Under the pieces are notes generated by a model. It was not told where the DNA came from, made no database searches, and was given only the letters and a program-made list of their open reading frames with translations. From NCBI GenBank assembly GCA_947095585.1, contig OX352765.1:23838254-23902253 (forward strand): a DNA stretch of 64,000 nt, written 5' to 3'. Source of the stretch: Nephrocerus scutellatus (taxonomy: Eukaryota; Arthropoda; Insecta; Diptera; Pipunculidae). Shown one piece after another: positions 24,660 to 36,631 of the stretch. A program made the translations under genes and the position numbers. The number at the start of each line of letters is the position of its first letter. Within the stretch, counting starts at the first letter, position 1.

Positions 24660-25088
24660 AAGAATATCTTTCCAAGTAGCTTAGTGAAACATATGGTTAG
24701 GGCTAACCCTTGTTATCAGCTCTACACTGCTAGATTTTTCTGTTGAGAAGTTTGCCTAGATATTGTATCAGGTCGTACTCATTAACCCACATCACATCTC
24801 TTATTAAAGTGTGTGAGAACGTCACTGATGGTGTTCGAGTTAATGAACTCTGTTGGAGTTAGGGTGTCCATGTGGAGGATTCTGCGTTCCATCCCACTAG
24901 AGCACAGGCAGTCGCACAGCCGGTCACTACGTAGTCTTTTCCTTATACACAGAGCGCCTGATGCACACTATAACCGGTGATTATGTTAAGATTGTTTCTC
25001 GATCTGGTTATTTTGGCAATTGTGTCGTAATCGGTCCTTCGATGTCCAGAGCTTAAATATGTTTTCGATCTACACCTTAATACGATGT
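24660..25088. other. Possible decayed element, family not known
   Basis: The composition and phrase structure look like transposon-derived DNA. The minus strand reads RILHMDTLTPTEFINSNTIS without stops for about 50 residues (about 24900-24790). I cannot name a family. It could also be chance. Confidence 0.3.
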
Positions 25089-25202
25089 GCAAAGAGTTCA
25101 TTTCTTTTATTATTATATCTTTTTTTTTTTTTTTTTTGTATCTACATCTTGTTACAATAAAATGCAGCAGATTTTAGTACAACGGACGACGGCGGCGATC
25201 AA
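25089..25202. repeat. Perfect 114-bp direct repeat, copy 1
   Basis: Base-for-base identical to 27230-27343, including an 18-T tract. It starts GCAAAGAGTTCATTTC and ends GACGGCGGCGATCAA. The flanks differ completely. Confidence 0.95.
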
Positions 25203-27229
25203 ACATTTGAACCATCAAATCCCATCTTGCCAAAGAGATATAAGCGCTAACTCTATACCTAACATTCGATGATGACAAAGACAGGAAACACGTTTTTGGG
25301 TAGCCTTTTAGTTACCAAAAGATCCGGACGTAGAGAAACCTCTCTCGAAGCAAGTGAAGTGAAGTAAAGTCCATAAAGTAGATGACTTAGATTTTTTTCT
25401 TAGAACTTAAGAAGCCTTCCTGAGTAGGTATCCACCGTGTATCTCATCTTTGATTCCCTAATCGCAATATTCCCGCGATAGCATTAAAAAATTTAATTAC
25501 ATTTGTATCCCTCTCTTGTATCTCACGTCTCATTACTGTCGCGCATTTTATTTTAATTATTCCACCAGAATTTTTCTTAATAAAATATGAAGGACATTTT
25601 TCACAGGCGCGATACGGATACATACATATATTTTATATGAGAATCCTCACATCCTAATCATGTCGGAAGTGCGCCGCGGAGCTGAAACAAACCAAATAAA
25701 AAAATAAAAAAAAATAAAAAAAAAAATAAAAAAAGCTCACCAGAAGGTGCGGTTGTGGCAGAGGGGAAAAAGTTTGCATCACTTGTGTTTACTTGTGTAA
25801 CAACAAACGAGAGGACATTTTCATATCCTTGATGCCGTGTACACTTTTGCTACCGAACGCAAGTCTCCCGTCGGTGGGCCTGGGCAGGGGAATAAAAAGT
25901 TATAATAACCGATGAGCGACGACGACAACAACAACATCGGTTTGCGATGCTACAACTACTGCATCGCAGCACATAACGACCGTTTACATTACATAAATTT
26001 CATCCCTGTTGCAATAAGCCACGCCCTGGAGATGATGTACCTACACAGTGTATACAGCTCGCCGGGAACAACAAGAAAATAAAGTGATGTCCTTTTAGTT
26101 GTTCTTTTTTTTGTCTTCTCTTTTTGTCTGTTTGTGCTATGTTCTTCTACTGCATTTTTGCGCTGCTGCTTCAGGATTCTTGTAGGTACTGCTACGCGAG
26201 TTGCCATCACCACCAAATGGAGTGCTGCGAACATCTCCTACAACAGCGGTTTGTCGAGCTCTTCTGTTACACAAAAATACAATAACAATACATCGAAAAG
26301 ATAAAATAATCCCAATTGTGTGTTTTTTTGTCGAACAAACATAACCGTGTGACGAAACAACCCCAAAAACATACGTAACAAATATCTATGAGATACCTAC
26401 TCGTCCTTTTGTGAGTGCACGAGTAGTTGTGTGAGAGCGCATCGTTGTGGTGTGAAGCGTTCTACTGTGCCATAAATCATCAAATTAACAATCCTCGGAT
26501 ACGAATTAGGGGTTGCTTGGCTATAAAACTCGGTGTACACGACACGAAAACAACTGTAAGTGTAGATACTTAGATGCTCCGTGTGCGACCTATGAAGATT
26601 TGCAAGTTATCCTATCCCCCATCGCCGCCCCATCCAGCCACTGTGGTTCCTGATGTGCTGCTGCTCTTTGTGGTTGTGGCGGTAGCAGTGGCGTTAGCTG
26701 CTGCGGTACACCTCGTTGCTCAAGCTTTTGAATCCCTTAACAAAGCAGAATACTTTGGTTTTTTTTTTTTTTTCAATTCGTGGTCGTTGACGTTACAGAA
26801 ACACAATCAACCTAATCCAACCCGTCCCACCCAGAAAAAGAATCGAACAAAAGAAAAAACAAAGAAAAAAAAGGATATATGTATCTAGATACCTATGTAC
26901 TTCATCTGCAATATCTATCTCTCTCTCTTTCTCTCTCTATTTGACCAAAGCAAAAAGAATTGGAAAAGACAACGGCGATGACACGCAATAAGAAAACGAC
27001 GTTGGCGCTGAGAGTTTGTGTCAAAAGAACACGACGATGCTTGGTAACAACAAAATGAACATCGCCGTGTCCTTTCTAGATCCTCGAGCAAGCATCAGCC
27101 AGTCGCTGATGCGCCGTTGTATTTGCGTGAATAACGCAAGCAACATATAATCTCTCATCTCACTCGCACTAGCGCCGAGCGTGACTGAAACACAGAACGT
27201 CTGCAATGTACTCTGCCTCCAGGATCCGC
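25203..27229. other. Non-coding stretch between the direct repeats
   Basis: No transposase or RT motif. Simple repeats include A-rich runs (25690-25735), a T12 run (about 26758-26772) and TCTCTCTCTTTCTCTCTC (26919-26938). An A+T- and CA-rich text at 26270-26540 resembles fly 5'-flanking DNA, but no promoter element can be proven. Confidence 0.5.
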
Positions 27230-27343
27230 GCAAAGAGTTCATTTCTTTTATTATTATATCTTTTTTTTTTTTTTTTTTGTATCTACATCTTGTTACAATA
27301 AAATGCAGCAGATTTTAGTACAACGGACGACGGCGGCGATCAA
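27230..27343. repeat. Perfect 114-bp direct repeat, copy 2
   Basis: Second copy, 2141 bp downstream of the first in the same orientation, with no mismatch seen by eye. Confidence 0.95.
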
Positions 27344-27879
27344 TTCTCGTCCTGCTCGTCCTGCACGACCCTTGTTATGATGTTAATTGGAGTTGAAACT
27401 TGCATAGAAGTTGGAACTCTGTACCGCGCGGTACATCACTCTCGCTCTTAAATATGTATGTACCTACATGCGAATCCTTTTATCTCATTCGGTGTTCTCT
27501 CTATGTATGAACATTCGCGTTGTAGGTACAAGGACATTTTTGTTCATTGCATTTCGGTTTCTTTTTCTTTCGTATTCGAATTTTTTTTGGTTGAGTTTTG
27601 TGTTCACCTTTTCGAGAGGTTTTAGTTTTTTATGCAGCGATTTAAGTTTAGTTTCGTTTTGGTTATATTTTTCGATTATGTTCGTCTAGTAGGTACCTAT
27701 CCACCATGATAGGTATAACAGTGTCAGTAGAGGGGATGGTGAGAGATGATGGTGACGTACATAAGGGGAAGGACGTGAGAAAAGATTTCTTGTTTAAGAA
27801 TAATTCTTATTGCATTTGGTATGAACGGCGAGAAGAAAAAATATGTTAAACGATCGCAGGATTTTTTTCATAGGCACAT
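27344..27879. other. T-rich non-coding
   Basis: The open frame at 27411-27689 is Phe/Leu/Ser-rich because of T-rich composition and has no motif. Confidence 0.5.
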
Positions 27880-28420
27880 AGGCCAGAAAATCGGGAAAAC
27901 TCCAAAATTTGAGTTCAGAAAAAAATAATTTCTTGTCGGATTAAAAACTCTACAGTGGTGCATTGATAAAGTGTATTAGCTTTTTTTAATGTATAGGTTA
28001 TCTCTAGAAAAGTGGAGAAACTCTTCAATTTGAGTTCAGAAAATAATAAATTCTGGCCCGAGTTAATACGCTACAGTGGGCCATCGATAAAACGGATTAG
28101 TATTTCTCAAAAAATATGTAGGTATACATACTTCTAGACAACTTGGAAATTTGATGTAAAAAAAGGATTTAGTGGTGCATCGATAAAACAAATAAGGAAT
28201 TCCTCAAAATATATGTAGATATACAGTATACCTACCTCTAGAAAAGTTGGTAAACTCCTTAATTTGAGCTCAAAAAAAAATAATTTCTGGCCCACATTAA
28301 TACTCTATTGTGGGGCATCGCTAAAACGGATTAGGAATTTTTCAAAATGTATGTAGGACATCTCGAAAAGTGTAGAAATCTAAAATTTGAGTTGAAACAA
28401 GTAAATGTGAAAAAACTTCG
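27880..28420. repeat. Satellite A, about 105-130 bp units
   Basis: About four diverged units. Each has an AATTTGAGTTCAGAAAA-like start, then CTCTACAGTGGTGCATTGATA (or similar), then a run such as ACGGATTAGNNNTTTNTCAA, TATGTAGG and CTCTAGAAAAGTGG. Hallmark CTAGAAAA/CTAGACAA positions are near 28003, 28133 and 28240. More units follow at 29110-29450, after satellite B. Confidence 0.8.
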
Positions 28421-28539
28421 TTTTTCGGGTACAAACTTTTATATAGGTATATATCGAAACACGCCACACAGTCCTTTATTATGTATTTGTTAATAATCGC
28501 CAAAATACCAAAATACCACGCTTCACACGCGCCACACGT

Positions 28540-29095
28540 GACACGCCTCATATCAAATAGACCCCAGGCATTGAGCCGCTTACAAAATTTCAGCCCTCTA
28601 GGTCGTGCGAAAGGTGGTTAAAAGAGACCTCAAAAACGAGAAAATGGCGCGATTTCAAACCATCACACGCAAAATGCGACACGGGTCCGTACGCGGAATA
28701 TAAAAAACGCTATTTTTGACTTTGACACTCACAAAATTTCAGCTCTCTAGGTCGTGTGGAAGGTTTTTAAATAAGACCCCAAAATCGACGAACAAAAATT
28801 TCAACCCACCACACACGTCAAACGCGACAGGCGATACGCGTCATGCACGGAATATAAAAAATTATATTTTGGACTTAGACACTAACAAAACTGTAACTCT
28901 CTAGGTCGTGTGGAAGGTGGTTAAAAATGACCTAAAAAAAATCGAAAAAAAAAATGTTCAACCCATCACACGCGGCATGTGTCACAAGCGGAATGTAAAA
29001 AATGATATTTTGGACTAAGACACTCGCAAACTTTTAGCTCTCTAGGTCGTGTGGAAGGTGGTTAAAAAGGACTTCAAAGTAGTCGAAAATACAGA
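28540..29095. repeat. Satellite B, about 145-bp units
   Basis: Four units share AGCTCTCTAGGTCGTGTGGA, then AGGTGGTTAAAA (near 28595, 28740, 28898 and 29036). Each is followed by GACCTCAAAA-, CACACGC- and GGAATATAAAAAA-type text, and TTTGGACTTAGACACTNAC. Spacing is about 140-155 bp. The last unit is partial. Confidence 0.88.
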
Positions 29096-29109
29096 CAAAA
29101 AGGGGTCAA

Positions 29110-29450
29110 GTTAAATAAAAAGAGTATAGGTGTACTGGCCCGACTTAATACTCTACAGTGTTGCATCGATAAAACATATTGGCAATTATTCAGAACAGGT
29201 ATAGAAAATTAGATAATCTCTTCAAACTTAAGGACGAGAAAAAGGAATTTTATAACATAATAATATATATAACATATTAAGAATTTTTCAATTGTTTCCT
29301 CAACCTCTAGAAAAGTGGGGTAGCCCCAAAGTTTCGTCCAGAAAAAAGATTCCAGGAACCACCACATACTCCACAGTAGTGCATAATCGATTGTGAATTT
29401 TTTTTAAGAGTACAGAGGTACCTCTGGAAAATTAAGGAAATTTAAATGTT
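29110..29450. repeat. Satellite A, second block
   Basis: Two or three more diverged units with ACTCTACAGTGTTGCATCGA (29149), CTCTAGAAAAGTGGGG (about 29306) and CCACAGTAGTGCATAATCGA (about 29370). The family therefore flanks satellite B on both sides. Confidence 0.75.
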
Positions 29451-29659
29451 TAGATACCGCTAACAATTTAAGGCAACGTCAGAACAGAACACCAGAATGG
29501 CGACAATTCGCGGATTACTGAATACATATAGTGGCGACAAAAAGTGCATGTGGTCGCATCAGAAAAAGAAAAGATGTTTGGAAATCAAGGTTACCTAACA
29601 AGGATCTTGTTAGTCCGGATGAATCGATAAAAACTCAGGTTTTTTAACTATCCAAATTA

Positions 29660-30440
29660 TCGAGGGTGGCGGCAGCGCATAGTGTGGTCTTCGGTCATTG
29701 ATGGAGCCTCCAATTCCTCAGTTGACTGGGCATTTAGTAACTCATGAAAGTGGTCTTCTTGCCTTTAAGATCGGCGATCAGATTACCCTCTTTGTCCTTG
29801 CAGTATGTGCAATGCGGTTTATATTGCGTCATACCGCAGACTCTTTGATAGAACTTCCGCGCTTAGTGCAGTCCTTGCTCTCTGTATACTGTTCTAGTTA
29901 ACGGACGAGATTCTTCTCGCAGGCGGCTTTCCATTCAGGAGATACCCAGGTGGCTTTGTGGATATTTTTACGCGCAAACCTTGTACCAAATTATAGGTTG
30001 CTGTCATTTCTATGACTCGTTGTCCATTGTCATTAGTGCTCTCGTGTAAGCTATGGGTGCCAATGTAGGTACCTACTACCTCAATACTGGCTCCCTCCCT
30101 ATTTTAAAATTCATATCCCCCAGAATGATTTTTACATCATACTGAGGTCAGTCAGGCATGGAGTTCTCGTTCGACTGATTGAAAGAATTCTTATTTTTCG
30201 TCATCTAGGAAAACCTCTGTAGGTGCGTGAACGTTTATGAGGATTCTGCTTTTAAGTTTGCCCCGCACGTGAAGGGTCCATAGACGTTCATTTATTGCTT
30301 TAAAGCCGATAGGTTTTATCGCACTTCCGCCAGTCAGAGATAGTTACGGCCAGCTGCAGTTTTAGAGCATTCTGTGTTATTCCCTCTATTCTGCTGATGA
30401 CTGACTATCCTGGCGGCATTTTAGCGACTCAAAATTGAGT
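29660..30440 (-). pseudogene. RTE-clade LINE fragment, copy 5
   Basis: Nucleotide text matches copy 4 in several blocks and in the same order. AGTGTGGTCTTCGGTCATTG (29680) corresponds to 18448. CTCATGAAAGTGGTCTTC matches 18508. GAGATACCCAGGTGGCTTTG matches 19170. TCATATCCCCCAGAATGA matches 19324. GCACTTCCGCCAGTCAGAGA matches 19860. Large internal deletions make it about 780 bp where copy 4 needs about 1500. No open frame remains. Confidence 0.85.
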
Positions 30441-30779
30441 GTTTTTCATTCGGGCAAATATTTACCAATAAGGAAAAAAAATTTAGGTAACTACCTAGTA
30501 ACAGGGATAAAATAATATATATATTGTCTTTGCTGTAGTTATTGAAAAAAGACTTTTAATTTAATTGGAGATGGGAGGTATTTCGTATGCAACAATAATT
30601 ATTGTTGTAAAGGTACCAGTGTACACGTCTAAGAAGAGTGACTTCTTCGGGTTATATATCTTTGTATTTTTTATAGCATTATAGCATTTATAGCATAATA
30701 AGCAGACTTTCTAGAGAGAATTTTCGACGGCTCATTTTTTAGTTCTTCTTTTACCATCGCCAGAAGAAGAAGAAGAAAA

Positions 30780-31070
30780 TATAAAAATTGCTGGTGATAT
30801 ACAAACAAGACAAAAATAGTCCTACACACCAAATTCTATACAAATCGGTTAAGAAATGGCTTAGTTTCCAAAATTACAGTCCCTAATAAACATATCCCAG
30901 AATTTCCATGGGAATATGTCGCGACCATATCTCAGAATTTCCATTGGAACAAGTCTTTTATAGTCGCATCTTAGTCCTACTCTCAGCTCCTCTTATAGTC
31001 ATGTCTTAGTCCTACACACCGAATTTCATTCAAATCGGTTGAGAAATGACTTAGGTCTTAAAATGCAAAA
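30780..31070. repeat. Short non-coding interspersed repeat with internal duplication
   Basis: AGTCCTACACACCAAATTC (about 30819) recurs as AGTCCTACACACCGAATTTC (about 31009), both followed by ATNCAAATCGGTTNAGAAATG. Between them, CCCAGAATTTCCATGGGAA and CTCAGAATTTCCATTGGAA are a second pair. It is probably a decayed non-autonomous element; the family is unknown. Confidence 0.5.
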
Positions 31071-31079
31071 ATGTAACAC

Positions 31080-33439
31080 AATAATGTGACTCAAAAACGC
31101 AACACAAAAAATTTACTCATTATCGTAAGATTTTTATTTTTCCTATCGTATACTAATTTTTCTCCTTACCGCCGAAAAAGAGGTTTCACTTAAAAAAAAC
31201 CAAATCATTGCAACTCAAAAGGCAACAAATAACGTATGTTACATTATGTAATAAACGTTCTGCAAAGTACCTACATTATTATATACATATCTACACATAT
31301 CGTATCGAACTCTTTTATTTCTAAAAAAAAATCTTGCAAAATCACTGGAAATTAAATTCCACCTCCTTGAAGCACACATTTGACCAGAAAACAAATAGCC
31401 AACAACAACGACGGTAACAGTCAACAAGCGCGGCGAACTCTGCTCCAGCTCACACTATCGGCCAGTACACGACGACTACAAGTCGGCGAACAAGGATAAA
31501 CATAGGCAACAAGCAAAGGAAACAAAAAAAAGCAACACATAGGCATATGCACTTAAATACATGCATATATGTATATAAAATCAGTGAAACAAACGAACGA
31601 CCAACCGACCGAACTGAACGAAACACACGCGAAATCGCTTTTGCCAGCCCAGTAGGTACAAGCGAACTTCACACAAACACCTTTTCATTTTGTATCTTAT
31701 TAGATTAAAATTCATGTATAGAGTCGTGTGCGGCGCGACGCGGCGCGTCTTCAGCACAAAAGTATAGAATATCTAGATAGAAAGATAGGTAGACACAACG
31801 CCAACGTCAGAAAAAAAAACATAACCCATTTTACTCAAGTCGTGAAACCATCATAATCATCAACATGTCCCAATGCCTAAACCCCACCGTCAAAACAATC
31901 ATCGAACGGGAGCTGGAGCAGCGTGTTGTGAGCAACAAAAACAAATGTGCCTTTCTATTGAGTGAGTGAATGAGTGAGTTAGTGAGTGAGAGTATGAGTA
32001 GTTGTCTAATGTCTCAGTCGCACAAGATTCAGTTGGCGTGGCCGTCGTGGGGGCTAGCTAGCCAGACAAACCGAACACATACCCAACGATGGCCACAACT
32101 CGAGTGATTGCAGCACTTCAATTCTCACTAAAGAGCGAAACGCTACCTATCTGCTGCTGTTTGTTACTTGCTTCATCTTCTTGCAATTATGGTTGTATTA
32201 AGCATAACATGGCACATGCAACGACGGACGCTAACATTTCACATAACATTTCTTGTGCTCCAACATGCTCTTCAACAAACTGATCAACCGACCGACCAAC
32301 CCCCAATAACAGTCCTCTTCAATCCCATTCGTTTCCCATTATTTTTCTACTTTCCTACTCGTGTGCGATTGTAGTTTTTTTCTTTCCATGTTCGACATGG
32401 GATTCGGTGTTTTGTTGGATTCACTTTTTTTTTCTCTGCCTTCTTATATTTTTTTATCTTTATTTTTTTGGTTTGTATGTTCACTTTATATCATGATAGA
32501 AGAATATTTCTCTAGTAAGTGTGTGCGTTTGTGTGATAAACATAACAAAACAAGAAAAAAACTCATATCATGACCACCCCTTTTTATACCAAGGCTCTCT
32601 GTCACACAACAGCGTTGATAGCAATTTTAATTCAATAGTAATTGCAACCATTTTCTGGAAGGGGAGGTAGTTTTTCATCGGTCTCTGTTTTACTCATTAC
32701 ATTCGAAAATTCGATGAAAAGTGCATTCCAAAACCATGGCATCTCTCTATCGTCTCTTTTCAACACACTCGTTAACGCGTAATTTGTAACCGCAGAAACA
32801 TTCGCTCTCTAATCATACGATTTCCCCATTCGATAGTTTGTTAATTGTTCGCTGAGACATGGCACTCAACTTAATAAAAATAATAATTTTTATTGGTGAG
32901 TCGTGTTTGGCGTTTCCAACGATGTAGAGTATTTTGTTGCCAACGAACCGAACAGCCGACCGAACGACAGCGACTCTTTTTAAATCCCCTTCATGTAGGA
33001 GAATTTTAACATAATAGCAAGCAAACACGATGAGTGACATGATTGTTTCTCTTGTTTTTTTTTTATTTTCTTGGTTTTCGGCACTTTTCTTCTTTTCATT
33101 GTTGCTTGCTAGCTCACTCGCTCGCTTGCATATTCTCTATGGGTTGTGCTTAGTACAAACTGACACTGTGTTGTTGCTTGCTTTGTTTACTCTCCATTCG
33201 TTTGCGCTCTGTTTCTGATACTGTTCTTGTGTGTCGCGCCACCGTGTCGTCTCGTCGTGTAGTCTCATTTGTCGTACTTTGTGTAGATTCGTGTTTTAGT
33301 CTACTTTTGACTGCTACGCAGGTTGTTCGATGGTCGTGTCACGCGGGAGTTTTACGCTGTGTTCTTGGGTGATCGCTCGCTTGTCATTTCTGGTGGTTTA
33401 CACGACTTCCGTACGCACTCACCTTCCGACCGACGCTAT
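31080..33439. other. Element-poor upstream region of mirr
   Basis: About 2.4 kb without recognisable transposable elements. GAGTGAGTGAATGAGTGAGT (31957) and other simple repeats occur. The open frames are short and without motifs. It could hold promoter or enhancer DNA of the gene downstream, but only its position suggests that. Confidence 0.45.
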
Positions 33440-33835
33440 TTCTATTGACGCGAAAGTCAGCGACGGACGACCGCTGCTGCTGCTGCTGCTGTGATTTTAT
33501 TCGCCTCTCATTGATTGTTTTACGGCAAGATAAAATAGAAAAAAAATTAAATACGCTTCGACTCGTATTCGAAAAATCGCGACGGTAAATTTTGGAAATT
33601 GTGCTTTTGAAACAAAAAAAAATTCAAGAAAAATATAAAAAAAACAAATAATTTGCTTGCATTCTGTAAAAATAAATAATGTTAAAGTGCAATCTAATCC
33701 CGCAGTGAAACAGTGAGAGTTCAGTGATTATCAACAAATCAAAATAAAACAAAAAAAAAAGGATATCTGCAAACTTAGTTCGAAAAAAAATTAAAACCAA
33801 AATTCTGGAAGCTCACAGCGCTCCAATTGAAAAAG
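33440..33835 (+). promoter_or_regulatory. Candidate first non-coding exon / 5' UTR of mirr
   Basis: A CTGCTGCTGCTGCTGCTG run (33475-33491) is followed by A-rich text with AAACAGTGAGAGTTCAGTGA and AAATCAAAATAAAACAAAAA. This is a texture common in fly 5' UTRs. A possible splice donor AAA|GTAATG lies at 33835. There is no TATA box or confirmed initiator. The nearest supported mirr exon is 11.5 kb downstream. This is a guess from texture; a second 5'-UTR-like tract is at about 42930-43120. Confidence 0.22.
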
Positions 33836-34666
33836 TAATGATACACAATTCATTGTAGCATACCACTACTATACTACTACTACTAGCTACTCTTATATTT
33901 TTTTCACGTTTATTTAAAGTAAAAGACTTTAAATGATAGTGCAGCACAGCAATGATGGTTTGTGTTTAGCAATGGTGTGTATTTCATCCTTTTGTCATTT
34001 TCAATCTCTCTCTTCTTCATAAATTATCGTTTAATAAAAAAATATAACTTTCCAACCGAAATCAAACATTTTTGTGTGTAAAGAAGGGCTTCCACCGATG
34101 ATCCGTGCGAGATAATCGAAAGGATTTTTGTCAATTTATGATAAATACTCTGGAACAGTGATAAAAAGACACTCAGGATTTTCTTAAATGACCTGTTTTG
34201 TAATCAAATTTGAACTTTGTTATATGTACCTACTTGTACTTTTCGGAATTTTCTTATTGACATCTTGAGAAGTTGATATCTCTTTCGAGTTGGGTCACAT
34301 TAGATAGAAACTGCAATTCTTTAAGGAAAATTTGTGTAAAGTCGACAAGTCGAAATCTTGATTAGTGATTTGTGTAACTATGCCACACTACTGAGTTTGG
34401 ATTTTGTTCCTTGCTTGGTGTCTTTTGAAAGTTTTTAATTTTCTCTCCCTTCTCAAACTATTAAAACAAAAATCTTTTAGGACTTTTACGACCCAAAAAT
34501 AGTTTTAAGACTGTCCAGCAGCGTTGCCCCACTTAAAAATGAAAAAGTGTGCCACAGGGTATTAAAAAACAAAAACTGTTTTTTGGTTTTATTTTACTTT
34601 TCAAAAAAAGAGTTCGCTCGTAACAGAAAAACAAAAACAAGTGTAGATATATATAATATATGTATA

Positions 34667-34710
34667 CAGCGTTCCTAAAGGCAGCGTATTGGGGCCTGTG
34701 CTATACAAGG
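34667..34710 (+). pseudogene. Isolated RT motif of a Jockey-type LINE
   Basis: The + strand reads SVPKGSVLGPVLY, the RT block that normally precedes the catalytic FADD box by 25-30 residues. No other LINE motif was found on either side. After it the text AAGGTGTCCCCTAATTCGTA looks like a different junction. Confidence 0.6.
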
Positions 34711-35599
34711 TGTCCCCTAATTCGTAAACAATAATTTGTCAAATGATTCTTGGGTATATTCTAAGAAAAAAATCGTTCTACAGTAAGGGTCTATCTCCAA
34801 TGTTGACATCATTTATCGGAGATTTAAGAAAAAGCTTACTTTGTTGGACCCTAACCCATATTAACGGAAATTGCTCTGTTAATACTAATGGTAGAAACTT
34901 TCTTTAGGACCTTAATTTTAGAAGAAATACTAGCCGGTGTAACTGCTTTTAAATAAAGTTGATATCTTATTTGAGTCTTTACATATTCTACTTCAATGCC
35001 TGTTGCAGTTTTCTTGTCCATGCTAATTTTTGACATTGAGGTCAATTTTCTCCAGAAAATGCGTAATAAACATAATGTTTTACTATTTTTATCTTATGAA
35101 CGTAACAATAATTAAAAGAAAACCAAACAACAAGTTTGCAGAAAACTCCACAGATTTTATGATACTTGGGAAAACCTGCAGCAGGATTTTTTTGCTGATC
35201 CAAAAGCTGTGAATAAAAAATGGTTTTGTGTAGTTTTGGATAATATTCATTTTATGTGTTTACTAAAAAAGTTACTACTGTTCATTTAAAAAAAATGTCA
35301 ATCAAGTTTTATGAAATGAATTTATGCTAGAAATTGAAATGTTTATTTTTGGGGCTTCACTTTGGAATGTAAGATTTAGCTTATCTGTGTAGGATAAAAT
35401 GTAGTCTAAAAATTTAAAGTAAACTTTAATTTAATTTTAACGTCATTGAGTAACATTAAAAACCTTTTGGCATTCTCACATTGTTCTTCTGTTGAACATA
35501 GATATATTAGAAAAAATGTATAATTGCTGTCACTTAATAATCGAGTCTAAAGATAATCAGCGTGTAAAGACAATTCTTTTAATTTTATTTAGCTTTATT
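34711..35599. other. AT-rich non-coding
   Basis: No motif is recognised. A transposon end at 34711 is possible from the abrupt change, but no partner end was found. Confidence 0.4.
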
Positions 35600-36290
35600 T
35601 GGAATTATTCATGAAAAACAGACATTTCGTTTTGACGTTTAGGACTGTTCTTCAGGTAGTAGTTATGCATCCCTTTAGCCAATCCCAGAATTTCGTTTGA
35701 ATTAACTAATTATGCTTTGGATATGCATATTTGTGAAGAATGTAATAAATATTTCCATTCTCTTTTTTCAATAAGCTTTCTACACCATCTCTGATTTATT
35801 GCATGACACTAGCCAAGTATATCTTGTCATTTAAAAAAGTCTTGGGTACCTATACTAGCTGGTAAATATATAATAGTAAGAAAGCGTTCGCTTCTGTTAT
35901 GCTACAAATTTCCCTGCTATCAAATAGTCCTGCTATAGAACTACCATGACACATCTGCTCTTTCGTCTAAACTCTAAAACAATAGCGAAGTAATTCTCCT
36001 TCAACGTTTTTGATATCATCGTCGAGCAATATGTTTGTACTTTTTCCACGAGAACCTCTGTGTCATTGGTTGCAGAACATTTAAAAGATTGGGCAATTTT
36101 GGAATCAGGGCAAACGGATTTTAAAAAGCCTGGTAAATGTTCCATTATGGACATGGTCGGTCGTATTTTAGCTGTCACTGTTAGACATTCTGGCAAACGT
36201 CTCTTCAATTTTAGGATTATTCTTACAGGCTTATTGCTTCGTGGCGTTGTTTGTAGGTTCCAATCCGGACGAAGTTGACAGTTTGGTGTA
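35600..36290 (-). pseudogene. hAT-superfamily transposase relic
   Basis: The minus strand at 36208-35933 has a 91-codon open stretch with SIMEHLPGFLKSVCPDSKIA, QSFKCSAT and LKENYFAIVLEF. This resembles the region before the DEST catalytic block in hAT/ZBED-like transposases; the expected IDES residues appear as VLEF. Downstream text (to about 35600) is in broken frames. No BED finger or dimerisation domain is seen. Assignment is from a remembered pattern and is moderate. Confidence 0.5.
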
Positions 36291-36631
36291 GGTAAGTCTG
36301 CAATTCAGTTGTACGACAAAGACTCAAAAAGTATCAAAATTTTAGTTGGTCCGCTATTTACTTCTTCACTTTTAAATAATAAATGCTACCAAAAGCCCAA
36401 AATATATCTAAATTTGGAAAGTTCGGCTATTTACGTCCTTCAGCCATATATGTAGAACAAGCAGCACTTCAAAAATAATTAAAATATATGACTTCATGGT
36501 CTCACTTTTTTTAATAATAAATGCTATCAAAAGCCAAAAACATATCTAAATTTGGAAAGTTCGGCCCAACAGTACTTAGAAATCAAATTATAGGTAAATA
36601 ATAGTATAGACTCACTGTTAAATAGAAAATG

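Noticed and set aside
28400..29100. CRISPR-like array
   Set aside because: Units are about 145 bp, diverged and lack short identical repeats with unique spacers; it is a eukaryotic satellite.
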